NCBI RefSeq assembly: GCF_018130695.1
Contig: NZ_JAFCJX010000002.1
Location: forward strand, 62,001-126,000
DNA: 64,000 bases
Source: Bradyrhizobium jicamae
Lineage (GTDB): Bacteria > Pseudomonadota > Alphaproteobacteria > Rhizobiales > Xanthobacteraceae
Direction: 5' to 3'
Position 1 is the stretch's first letter. Every line of letters starts with the position of its first letter. The notes under the pieces are model-generated. The model did not search any database, had not been told where the DNA came from, and saw only the letters and a list, made by a program, of their open reading frames with translations. Position numbers and translations under genes: made by a program. Shown here piece after piece: positions 51,069 to 59,685 of this stretch.

Positions 51069-53395
51069 CGGCCGCGCCGAGACCCGGATTCCTGCTAGTC
51101 GTAAGGCGTGAATGCCAATGGTTGCTCAGGGATCGTGTGGCGCTGATATTGATCCTCGGCGTGCCGCTGTTTGCGTTCATTGTCCTCACCACGGTCTTCA
51201 GTCATCCGGTGATCCGCGGGCTTGGAGTCTCGATCGTCGACGAGGATCGATCAGACGCGTCGCGAGCTCTGGTGGAGTACGTCGCGGCATCCCCGAGCCT
51301 GCACATCGTCGATCGCTCTGGTGATCTTTCGATGGCAGCGAGAGATATCCGGTCTGGGAACGCCATCGCCGCCATCTACATTCCGGCGAATTTCGAGCGC
51401 GACCTTAAGGCCGACCGCCGACCAAAAGTCGTCGGGTTCTACAACCAGCAGTTCCTGACCGCTGCGGGCACTGCAGCATCGGGCCTCAGCGATACGCTGT
51501 CTGCGGCTGTGGCTGCTGCCGCTCAAGGCAACCGGGCCGCGCCTGCGCCCGTCAGCGTCGGATCGTTGAGTGGCGAGACGATCGCGCTCGTCAATCCGCA
51601 AAAGAACTACGCGCAGTTCCTGCTCCGCGCCTTGCTGCCGACTATCATTCACGTGGTGATCACGCTCGCTGCGGGCTATTCGGTGGGCAGTGAGTTTCGT
51701 CGGCGAGATACGCGAGCCTGGCTTGAAAGCGCCGGGGGCAATCCGGTCATCGCGCTTGTCGGCAAGCTCGCGCCTTTGTTTGTGATCTTTCTCTTCATCA
51801 TGCTGTCAGAGGTATTTGTTCTGGAAGGGATTTTGCAGATTCCCTTCAGGGGCGACCTGCCGATGACCGTTGCCGCCGGATCCTTGCTGACCGTCGGCTG
51901 CTTGGCCCTGGGAGCACTGCTGCAACTTCTGACGCTCGATCTTGCAACGGGGCTTGGTATCGCGGGTGTCATTGTCTCGCCCGCATTCGGTTACGCAGGA
52001 GTAGGCTTTCCGATCCTCGCAATGAACGCGTTCGCCCAGGTCTGGAGCGCGATCCTGCCGCTACGCTGGTACATGGCGGTCTTGTTGGGGCAGGCAGCGC
52101 GCGGGCTGCCCGTCCAGGACTCGGCACGTCCGCTTGCCATGCTCGGTGGACTGGCCGCGATTTATGTCGCGCTGGCATTGCTACGCATGAGCGCGCTGCA
52201 ACGGCAGCAACGATTTGCGGCCGTCGTCCCTCCCGAGGCAGAGGAGATCGCGACTTCGCCTTGCGGGGTTGGCGGCGCCTTCGTGGCTGAATGGCGACGC
52301 GTGCTCGGCACCCGAGCCGCGTTCAGCCTGCTTTTCATTGCACCGCTGCTCTACGGCGCCTACTATCCGCAGCCCTATCTCAACCAGATCCTTCGAAAGC
52401 TTCCAATCGCGGTCGTGGACAACGACATGACCGAGCTGAGTAGGCGGATCGTCGAGACCCTGGATGCGAGCGGAGCATTGAGTGTTGCGCAGCGCGCGCG
52501 TACACTGGCCGAGGCGCGAGCTGCAATTGACAGCGGCAAAGCGTTGGCGGCCGTCGAAATCCCGCCGGGCACCGAGCGGGATGTGCTCAAGGGCATATCC
52601 GCTCATGTTCCGATCTATGCGGATGCGACCTACCTCTTCTTGTTCAGGTCGACCTCGAGTGGTGTCTCCACGGCCATCGGCGCATTGACCTCCGAGCTCG
52701 TCGCGCGGGGCGTGCGGTCCGACGGAAGCTTTGCGAAAGTCAAGTTGGCAAGTGTGAGCCCGGCCGACGTCCTGCTGCAGCCGGTCTTCAATCCGGTGGG
52801 GGGGTATGCGAGCTACATCGTTCCGGCCGCCTTTATCCTGATCTTGCAGCAGACGCTTCTGATCGGCGCGGCGATGCTGACGGGCGCCGCCTTGACGCAA
52901 GGCGGTAGTGCATTTGCGGGCGTGTTCGGCCGCGGCATTGCTCACGTGACGCTTTGCCTGCCTGCGGTCGCGCTCTATCTGATCGTGTTGCCGCGGTTCT
53001 ACGGCTTTTCGACGCTGGGTGATCTGGGGCAGCTGTTCGCCTTGGCCTCGGTGTTCCTACTGGCTACGAGCTTTCTGGGACAGGCGGTCGGAGCCTGGTT
53101 CACGCGTCCGGAAAATGCGACCATCATTCTGCTCGCGACCAGCCTGCCCCAATTTTTTACCACCGGATTCGCATGGCCACGCGAAGCAATCCCAGCTGCA
53201 ACCACAGCACTGGGGCGCGTTTTCCCGGCGGATTTCGCCATCGATGGGCTCGTCCGCAGCAACCAGCTGGGCGCCAGCGTCTGGGAGGTCTCTCGCGATT
53301 GGATGGGACTTTGGTGTCTGGTTCTCGTCTATTTCGTGTTGGCTGTCATCTCGGCGTTTGCCGTGAAACGGAGGCTGGTTCATGGGCAGGCCTGA
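51065..53395 (+). CDS. Fused double ABC-2 type permease, no ATPase encoded nearby
   Basis: 776 aa made of two ABC-2 permease units in one chain. Unit 1: TM near 26-47, periplasmic domain to about 190, then a cluster of five TM to about 372. Unit 2 starts near 405 (FVAEWRRVLGTRAAFSLLFI), repeats the layout, with TM cluster about 605-770 and a final basic tail. Each unit alone has the size of one ABC-2 permease. Both periplasmic parts contain the VVD-x-D/IVDEDRSDASRALVEYV-type start of the family. The operon carries two HlyD genes and no ABC ATPase or TolC gene, so the motor must come from elsewhere or be absent. Confidence 0.82.
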   Translation: MTAAPRPGFLLVVRRECQWLLRDRVALILILGVPLFAFIVLTTVFSHPVIRGLGVSIVDEDRSDASRALVEYVAASPSLHIVDRSGDLSMAARDIRSGNAIAAIYIPANFERDLKADRRPKVVGFYNQQFLTAAGTAASGLSDTLSAAVAAAAQGNRAAPAPVSVGSLSGETIALVNPQKNYAQFLLRALLPTIIHVVITLAAGYSVGSEFRRRDTRAWLESAGGNPVIALVGKLAPLFVIFLFIMLSEVFVLEGILQIPFRGDLPMTVAAGSLLTVGCLALGALLQLLTLDLATGLGIAGVIVSPAFGYAGVGFPILAMNAFAQVWSAILPLRWYMAVLLGQAARGLPVQDSARPLAMLGGLAAIYVALALLRMSALQRQQRFAAVVPPEAEEIATSPCGVGGAFVAEWRRVLGTRAAFSLLFIAPLLYGAYYPQPYLNQILRKLPIAVVDNDMTELSRRIVETLDASGALSVAQRARTLAEARAAIDSGKALAAVEIPPGTERDVLKGISAHVPIYADATYLFLFRSTSSGVSTAIGALTSELVARGVRSDGSFAKVKLASVSPADVLLQPVFNPVGGYASYIVPAAFILILQQTLLIGAAMLTGAALTQGGSAFAGVFGRGIAHVTLCLPAVALYLIVLPRFYGFSTLGDLGQLFALASVFLLATSFLGQAVGAWFTRPENATIILLATSLPQFFTTGFAWPREAIPAATTALGRVFPADFAIDGLVRSNQLGASVWEVSRDWMGLWCLVLVYFVLAVISAFAVKRRLVHGQA

Positions 53396-54353
53396 GCGCA
53401 TTGCGGCCGTTGCGGTCGGAGTCACCCTCGTTGCGGGCGTTCTGATCTGTTCCTCGCGAAGCTGGGGAGCGGAGGCTCCAATTGTCGGAGTCGTTCGCGC
53501 CACCGAGGTTCGCGTAGAGCCGGAGGTGACTGGTCAGCTCGCCTCCATTGCCGTTGCGACGGGCGCCCATGTGCACGCCGGCGATATCGTGGCCAGGCTT
53601 TCGGCGATCGAATTGATAGCGCAAGTCGAGCAGGCGCGCGCCGCATTCGCGGAAGCAGCGGCCTCCCGCAACAATACTTATGCCGGCGTACGCCGTGAGC
53701 AGATTGACTGGTTGCAGGACGAAATCAACAAGGCGAAAGCACGCCTGGAATATTCGGAAGTGCAGCTTACGAGGGCCGCCACGCTGGCGCGTCAAAGCTT
53801 CGAGACGCAGCAGGCGCTCGATCAATCCGAAAACGATGCGGCCGCTGCGCGCGCCGACGTTGAAGAGGCGCAGGCCAACTATGATGCTGCGGTCGCCGGC
53901 CCCACCAAGGAGGAGCGCGCCATTGCGGACGCGCACGTCAAGGCGGCAGCCGCAGCTCTTGCGGTGCTTGAACGACATCTGGACAAGACCATTCTGCGCG
54001 CGCCCGCCGACGGCACTGTGGGCGTCATCGCTGCCGAGGTCGGCGAGAACGTGCGTGCCGGTCAACCGATCCTCATGATCGAGGCGATCGGCAAGCAATG
54101 GCTATCGTTCAATGTGCGCGAAGATGACCTTCGCGGGTTAACCGTCGGCGAAAAGGTTCATTTCGCGCGTCACGGCGGCGCCCGACCCACCAAAGGCCTC
54201 GTTACCGAGTTGCGGCCGCTCGGCGCATTTGCAACCTGGCAGGCGGAGAGGGTCACTGGCGATCACGACCGCAATACTCTGCGCCTGCGGCTCGACCCGC
54301 AGGAGAATCCTTCAGGGCTCGAGCCTGGTATGACGGTCTGGATTGAGCGTTGA
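53382..54353 (+). CDS. HlyD-type membrane fusion protein (second)
   Basis: 323 aa, overlapping the permease by 14 bases. An N-terminal helix AAVAVGVTLVAGVLICSS is either anchor or signal. The lipoyl half is VEPEVTGQLASIAVATGAHV, followed by a long coiled hairpin (about residues 80-195) and the second half KTILRAPADGTVGVIAAEVG. It differs in the loops from the first HlyD, so the two may form mixed adaptor rings. Ends the exporter operon. Confidence 0.85.
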   Translation: MGRPERIAAVAVGVTLVAGVLICSSRSWGAEAPIVGVVRATEVRVEPEVTGQLASIAVATGAHVHAGDIVARLSAIELIAQVEQARAAFAEAAASRNNTYAGVRREQIDWLQDEINKAKARLEYSEVQLTRAATLARQSFETQQALDQSENDAAAARADVEEAQANYDAAVAGPTKEERAIADAHVKAAAAALAVLERHLDKTILRAPADGTVGVIAAEVGENVRAGQPILMIEAIGKQWLSFNVREDDLRGLTVGEKVHFARHGGARPTKGLVTELRPLGAFATWQAERVTGDHDRNTLRLRLDPQENPSGLEPGMTVWIER

Positions 54354-54845
54354 CGAAGCTGGTACGTACCCGTTCGCCGCCGCCGAATACTCCGTCCAAT
54401 CGTCCGGGCGCTACGATATGAGTTCAAAATAGGAATTGATCCGCAGGCCGATGGATTGCCCTAGCTGGACGAAATAAATTGCATTCAGCTGATGAATGCC
54501 TTCTTCCATCCGAATATGATCGAGCACTGCGTTGATGCGGCGAAGGCATTGAAGCAAACATGCGCGAACGAATTCGCTTCATTCTAAAAGCTCCTGGCAA
54601 GTCCGAGCAGGCAGCGTGCGGTATTCAGGCGTGACGCATGGGTTCTCCCGTGAGTAAATCCAGGTACGCTGCCGTCTTTGACAAGATAGAACCTTGGATG
54701 GCGGATCGGGCTGCAGCGCGGTGCTGCTACTCTTAGGCTTCCTACATTGAGGCTTGAGAGGCAGGCGCGATCGGGCCATTGGCTGGGAGAGAAGACCGTT
54801 GGTGCCCACGTGCTGAGATGAAACAGCTTGTACATAAACGAGCAT
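54354..54845. other. Intergenic, no gene or clear signal seen
   Basis: 492 bases between the exporter operon and the LysR stop codon. Frames are short, overlapping on both strands and lack recognisable domains. No strong hairpin with a T run was found after the exporter stop. Confidence 0.5.
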
Positions 54846-55742
54846 TCATTGCGGGGAACGGACCACCTCGCCTCCGAGTTGCGCCACGACCCAATCTGCA
54901 AAAGCTCGCACCGCCGATCTCTGTCGGCTGGCGCGCGGATAGATCAAGCGGTGACCGACATAGCGGATATCGTTGGCGCATCCCGCCAATGGAGCCACCA
55001 ATCGCCCGCTCGCCAGTTCGCGTTCGGCCAGAAGAGTTGATTCTAACGCCACGCCCAAACCTTCGGCAGCCGTCGCGATCGCAAGAAAGCTGCGATCGAA
55101 TCTCATGCCGTGGAGCGCGGGGGCTTCCAATCCGTTGGCAGTGAACCATTGGTGCCACTGCACCTGCTTCACATCAGAGCGGATCAGTGTCTGATCGAGG
55201 AGATCGGCAGGCTTCCCGATCGACTTTGCGAGCGCAGGGGAGCAGAGTGGGGTGACCGTCTCCTCGGGGAGAGGGACAATTTCGACGCCTTCCGCGCGCG
55301 GCGGACCGTAGACGATATCGATATCGAAATCATCGTTGCTGAAGCGCGCATAATCCGTGCTTGCGGCGAGCCGAACTTCCAGCTTCGGATACTTTGCGAG
55401 AAACTGCGCGAGCCGCGGTGCCAGCCATTGCGCGGCAAAGCTCGGCGCGGAATGAACGCGTACTAATTGCGGTCCGCGCGCGGCAACTTCCTCCAGTCCG
55501 CGGCGGAGCTGATCGAACGCCGCTCCCGTGTGACGCATCAGATTCTCGCCCGCCGGCGTGAGCCGCACGGAGCGCGCGCTGCGCTCGAACAGAACGGTCC
55601 GAAGCGTGCCTTCGAGCTTTCGGATCGCATGACTGACCGCACTCGGCGTCAGGTGAAGCTCATTCGCAGCATCGCGAAACGATCCGGTGCGGGCAGCGGC
55701 TTCAAAAGCGCGAATTGCGGAAATGGGGATGTTCGACAACAT
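54846..55742 (-). CDS. LysR family regulator, GcvA-like
   Basis: 298 aa. HTH in IRAFEAAARTGSFRDAANEL and HLTPSAVSHAIRKLEGTLRT (residues 9-48), then RTVLFERSARSVRLTPAG. The effector domain starts VRVHSAPSFAAQWLAPRLAQ. Divergent from the SDR/transketolase/TRAP operon, which it very likely controls. The block just before its start codon matches that of the LysR at 23999. Confidence 0.88.
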   Translation of the reverse strand: MLSNIPISAIRAFEAAARTGSFRDAANELHLTPSAVSHAIRKLEGTLRTVLFERSARSVRLTPAGENLMRHTGAAFDQLRRGLEEVAARGPQLVRVHSAPSFAAQWLAPRLAQFLAKYPKLEVRLAASTDYARFSNDDFDIDIVYGPPRAEGVEIVPLPEETVTPLCSPALAKSIGKPADLLDQTLIRSDVKQVQWHQWFTANGLEAPALHGMRFDRSFLAIATAAEGLGVALESTLLAERELASGRLVAPLAGCANDIRYVGHRLIYPRASRQRSAVRAFADWVVAQLGGEVVRSPQ

Positions 55743-55747
55743 ACCAT

Positions 55748-55770
55748 AAGTGAACCAGATTCATCGATCC
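55748..55770. promoter_or_regulatory. LysR upstream box, copy 2
   Basis: AGTGAACCAGATTCA then TCGATCC, six bases before the LysR start codon, with TGAA-CCAGA-TTCA as a 13-bp partial palindrome. It is 82 bp from the divergent SDR start. Two differences from copy 1 at 24939. Confidence 0.55.
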
Positions 55771-55851
55771 GTGACAACTGTGCGCTTGTCCATTGGGCTT
55801 CCCCGGGTCATTCCTGATCCGGCCAAGAAAGAACAATTACGGGAGGAATCG

Positions 55852-56601
55852 ATGCTGCTCACCGGTAAGACGGCCATCATTTCGGGCGCGGCCTCGCCGC
55901 GCGGGATCGGGCTTGCCACGGCCCGGCGGTTTGCCGCCGAGGGGGCCCGGGTCGCGATCCTGGACATCGACGCTGGCGCGGCAGCCGAAGCTGCAGCGTC
56001 GCTGGGAAAAGCCCACATCGGACTCCGCTGCGACGTCGCCGACAAATCGTCTTGCGAACAGGCGGTCGCTCGCGCGCTCGAAGCGTTCGCAAGCGTGGAT
56101 ATACTCATCAACAATGCCGGCATCACCCAACCGGTCAAGCTCCTCGACATTTCGGCGGCCGATTGGGATCGCATCCAGGACGTCAATCTGAAAGGGGTTC
56201 TATTCCTCTCCCAGGCCGTGATCCCCCATATGCGCGGACGGAAATCCGGGTCGATTGCCTGCATGTCGTCGGTCTCGGCCCAGCGGGGCGGTGGAATCTT
56301 TGGCGGCCCACACTATTCGGCTGCCAAAGCCGGCGTGCTGGGTCTAGCCAAGGCCATGGCCCGTGAATTCGGTCCGGACGGCATCCGCGTCAATTGCGTC
56401 ACGCCCGGACTGATCGGCACCGATATCACCGCCGGCAAGCTGACCGACGAGATGAGGGCGAAAATCCTGGAAGGTATTCCGCTTAATCGTCTCGGCACGG
56501 CAGAAGACGTCGCAGGCATCTACACCTTCCTGGCCTCGGATCTATCTGCCTACGTCACTGGCGCGGTGATCGACGTCAATGGCGGCATGCTCATCCACTG
56601 A
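55852..56601 (+). CDS. SDR family dehydrogenase (FabG-like, sugar/polyol-type)
   Basis: ATG 55852 with GGGAGG; 249 aa. Classical SDR: ISGAASPRGIGLATARRFAA, NNAG in LINNAGITQP, Ser in CMSSVSAQRG and Y-S-A-A-K in PHYSAAKAGVLGLAKAMARE, and the end VTGAVIDVNGGMLIH. Asp in AILDIDAG favours NAD(H). Probably oxidises a sugar or polyol feeding the transketolase. First gene behind LysR box 2; transketolase N subunit starts 21 bp later. Confidence 0.88.
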   Translation: MLLTGKTAIISGAASPRGIGLATARRFAAEGARVAILDIDAGAAAEAAASLGKAHIGLRCDVADKSSCEQAVARALEAFASVDILINNAGITQPVKLLDISAADWDRIQDVNLKGVLFLSQAVIPHMRGRKSGSIACMSSVSAQRGGGIFGGPHYSAAKAGVLGLAKAMAREFGPDGIRVNCVTPGLIGTDITAGKLTDEMRAKILEGIPLNRLGTAEDVAGIYTFLASDLSAYVTGAVIDVNGGMLIH

Positions 56602-56622
56602 GGCGAGACAAGGTCTAGATCA

Positions 56623-57474
56623 ATGGAAACCTCTACCAAGACGCTGACTAATGCGCCGACCCTCGCGGATCGGGCCTACAACGTTCGCCGCAATGCACTG
56701 CGCATGGGCGAAGTCCAGGGCCAGGGCTATATCGCGCAGGCGCTTGATATCTCCGACGTTCTCGCTGTGGCTTACTTTCACGCGATGCGCTACCGGCCTG
56801 ACGATCCGTCATGGGAGGGGCGTGACCGCTTCCTGCTCTCCAACGGGCACTACGCGATCGCACTCTACGCGGCCTTGATCGAGGCGGGGATCGTTCCCGA
56901 AGAAGAACTTGAAACCTACGGAAGCGATGAGAGCCGCTTGCCAATGTCGGGCATGGCCTCTTACACGCCCGGAATGGAAATGTCGGGCGGCTCGCTCGGA
57001 CTTGGGCTCAGCATTGCGGTCGGCATGGGCCTGGGACTGAAGCGCAAGAAATCCGACGCGCGGGTATACACCTTGTTCTCCGACGGGGAGCTCGATGAGG
57101 GCTCGGTTTGGGAAGCCATCCAGTCGGCGGGCCACTACAAGCTCGACAATCTGATCGGCATCGTCGACGTCAACAATCAACAGGCGGACGGTCCTTCAAC
57201 GCAGGTGATGGCGTTCGAGCCGCTGGTCGATAAGCTTCAGGCTTTCGGCTGGTTCGTGCAGCGCGTCGATGGCAACGATCTCGGAGCAGTCGTTGCCGCG
57301 TTCGACGCCGCCAAGTCTCATCCCGAGCCAAAGCCCCGGATGATCGTCGCCGACACGCTGATGGGCAAGGGTGTTCCCTTCCTGGAGCAGCGCGAGAAGA
57401 ACCATTTCATCCGCGTCGAGCAGCACGAATGGCAGCTTGCGCTGGCTGCGCTGGAATCCGGGAGGCAGGCATGA
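56623..57474 (+). CDS. Transketolase-like N-terminal subunit (TPP-binding)
   Basis: 283 aa. MGEVQGQGYIAQALDISDVL then RDRFLLSNGHYAIALYAALI. The TPP/Mg motif is LFSDGELDEGSVWEAIQSAG ... N at VDVNNQQADG. MSGGSLGLGLSIAVGMG follows the transketolase pattern. Split transketolases (N and C subunits encoded apart) occur in archaea and in catabolic operons. Overlaps the C subunit by ATGA. Confidence 0.9.
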   Translation: METSTKTLTNAPTLADRAYNVRRNALRMGEVQGQGYIAQALDISDVLAVAYFHAMRYRPDDPSWEGRDRFLLSNGHYAIALYAALIEAGIVPEEELETYGSDESRLPMSGMASYTPGMEMSGGSLGLGLSIAVGMGLGLKRKKSDARVYTLFSDGELDEGSVWEAIQSAGHYKLDNLIGIVDVNNQQADGPSTQVMAFEPLVDKLQAFGWFVQRVDGNDLGAVVAAFDAAKSHPEPKPRMIVADTLMGKGVPFLEQREKNHFIRVEQHEWQLALAALESGRQA

Positions 57475-58481
57475 AGACCGTCAGATCAGCATCCCAGGCG
57501 GGCAAGCCGCGCCTGACCACCTCGGCCATGATCGCTTCGATCGCGTCTGAGGGGCAGAAGACGAAACCGGCACCGTTTGGGCACGCGCTCGTCGAACTCG
57601 CGCGCAGCCGCCCCGATGTGGTCGGCATGACGGCCGACCTCGGTAAGTACACCGATCTGCACATCTTCGCGAAGGAATTTCCGGACCGCTATTACCAGAT
57701 GGGCATGGCCGAGCAGCTTTTGTTCGGCGCGGCCTCCGGTCTTGCCGCTGAAGGCTTCATGCCGTTCGCAACCACCTACGCGGTGTTCGCTTCGCGCCGC
57801 GCCTACGACTTCATCCACCAGACCATCGCGGAGGAAGACCGCAATGTGAAGATCGTCTGTGCATTGCCCGGCCTGACGTCGGGCTATGGTCCGAGCCATC
57901 AGGCCGCGGAGGATATCGCCCTGTTCCGCGCGATGCCCAACATGACGGTCATCGATCCCTGCGATGCCTATGAAATCGAGCAGCTGGTGCCCGCGATCGC
58001 GGCGCATCAGGGGCCGGTCTACATGCGCCTGCTGCGGGGTCAGGTGCCGGTCGTGCTGGACGAATACGACTACAAGTTCGAGCTCGGCAAGGCCAAGCTG
58101 ATCCGTGACGGGAAGGACGTCCTGATCATCTCATCCGGCATCATGACCATGCGCGCGCTCGAGGCCGTGCAGGCCCTAACAAACGACCACATCGAGGCGG
58201 CAGTGCTCCACGTTCCGACCATCAAGCCGCTCGACGCCGAGACGATCCTGCGTGAAGCCGGCAAATCAGGCCGCCTGGTCGTCGTGGCCGAAAACCACAC
58301 GACGATCGGCGGTCTGGGCGAGGCGGTCGCCGCACTCCTAATGCGTTCAGGGGTCCATCCGCCTTTCCGCCAGATTGCATTGCCGGACGAATTTCTTGAC
58401 GCCGGCGCACTCCCGACGCTGCACGACCGCTACGGCATTTCCGCCGCCGAGGTCGCAAGGCAGATCAAGCAGTGGCTTTAG
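57471..58481 (+). CDS. Transketolase-like C-terminal subunit (pyrimidine-binding)
   Basis: 336 aa. Glu that activates TPP is in YYQMGMAEQLLFGAASGLAA (near 78), and the phosphate/substrate-side His in TSGYGPSHQAAEDIALFRAM. The C-terminal domain starts after residue 195. With the N subunit it should transfer a two-carbon unit between sugars or related hydroxyacids. No sugar kinase is in view, so a non-phosphorylated or unusual donor cannot be excluded. Confidence 0.9.
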   Translation: MKTVRSASQAGKPRLTTSAMIASIASEGQKTKPAPFGHALVELARSRPDVVGMTADLGKYTDLHIFAKEFPDRYYQMGMAEQLLFGAASGLAAEGFMPFATTYAVFASRRAYDFIHQTIAEEDRNVKIVCALPGLTSGYGPSHQAAEDIALFRAMPNMTVIDPCDAYEIEQLVPAIAAHQGPVYMRLLRGQVPVVLDEYDYKFELGKAKLIRDGKDVLIISSGIMTMRALEAVQALTNDHIEAAVLHVPTIKPLDAETILREAGKSGRLVVVAENHTTIGGLGEAVAALLMRSGVHPPFRQIALPDEFLDAGALPTLHDRYGISAAEVARQIKQWL

Positions 58482-58659
58482 CGCACCGGCACTAAGCGCC
58501 AGTCAGGCCAAATCAGAGTGAATAGTTCCACCCGCTGCATGTTGCGGCGGGCGAGCGATGGCTGTTGCCCGAATGCGGGCGGTCGAAGAGCCGGACAGCT
58601 GAAACCAGCGCAGGCTCATGCAGCCGGCACAACGTCAAATACAGGATCAGGAGGAAAAC

Positions 58660-59685
58660 ATGACTGCCTCGAAGCCCGGAGACATCAGCCGCCGTTCGCT
58701 TTTGCTCGCCGCAAGCGCCGTGCCTCTCTGCGGGATTCTGACCCGTCCCGCGTCTGCCGCCGAGTTCGTCTACAAGTTCGCCACCGGCCAGGATCCGACC
58801 CATCCGGTGAATATCCGCGCGCAGGAGGCGATCGACCGAATCCGCGAAGCAACCAGCGGCCGGCTGGAGATCCGGCTGTTTCCGGCGAATCAGCTCGGTT
58901 CCGACACCGAGCTCCTGACCCAGGTTCGCAGCGGCGGCGTCGAGTTCTTCAATCAATCGTCCTCGATCCTTGCCACCCTGGTGCCCAGCGCCGGCATCGT
59001 GAACACGGGCTTCGCGTTTGCCGACTACGACAGCGTATGGAAGGCAATGGACGGTGACCTCGGCACCTATATCCGGGCCCAGATTGCCAAGACGCCGATC
59101 ATGGCGGTGTCGAAGGCCTGGGACAATGGCTTTCGCCAGGTGACCTCGTCAGGCCGCGAGATCCGCACCCCGGATGATCTGAAGAATTTCCAGATCCGCG
59201 TCCCGCCCGCGCCGCTGCTCACCTCGCTCTTCAAGGCGCTCGGCGCCGGGCCGACGCCGATCAACTTCAACGAGGTTTACTCCGCGCTGCAGACCAAGGT
59301 CGTCGACGGCCAGGAGAATCCGTTGCCAATCATCGCGACCGCGCGGCTCTATGAGGTGCAGAGCACGTGCAGCCTGACGGGGCACGTCTGGGACGGCTAC
59401 TGGATCCTCGGTAACAAGCGCGCCTTCGAGCGCCTGCCCAAGGACGTGCAGGAGATCGTGACGCGCGAGCTCGATCGCTCCGCGGTCGATCAGCGCGCCG
59501 ACATCGCAAAGCTCAGCCAGTCGCTGCGCAACGATCTCTCGGCCAAGGGTCTCAAATTCATTGACGTCGATCGCGCCGCCTTCCGCCAGGCCCTGTCCAA
59601 AACCAGCTTCTACGCCGACTGGAAAGCCAAGTTTGGCGAGGAGGCATGGTCGCAGCTCGAAAAAGCGGCGGGCCGGCTATCATGA
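58660..59685 (+). CDS. dctP: TRAP transporter substrate-binding protein (DctP)
   Basis: ATG 58660 with AGGAGG; 341 aa. The N terminus has a twin-arginine motif (ISRRSLLLAASAVPLCGI) and cleavage near ASAAEF. The mature part has FKFATGQDPTHPVNIRAQEA-like opening, the DctP anchor Arg in FQIRVPPAPLLTSLFKALGA, and FNEVYSALQTKVVDGQENPL. It captures an organic acid, sugar acid or similar anion in the periplasm. ATGA overlap with the permease gene. Confidence 0.9.
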   Translation: MTASKPGDISRRSLLLAASAVPLCGILTRPASAAEFVYKFATGQDPTHPVNIRAQEAIDRIREATSGRLEIRLFPANQLGSDTELLTQVRSGGVEFFNQSSSILATLVPSAGIVNTGFAFADYDSVWKAMDGDLGTYIRAQIAKTPIMAVSKAWDNGFRQVTSSGREIRTPDDLKNFQIRVPPAPLLTSLFKALGAGPTPINFNEVYSALQTKVVDGQENPLPIIATARLYEVQSTCSLTGHVWDGYWILGNKRAFERLPKDVQEIVTRELDRSAVDQRADIAKLSQSLRNDLSAKGLKFIDVDRAAFRQALSKTSFYADWKAKFGEEAWSQLEKAAGRLS

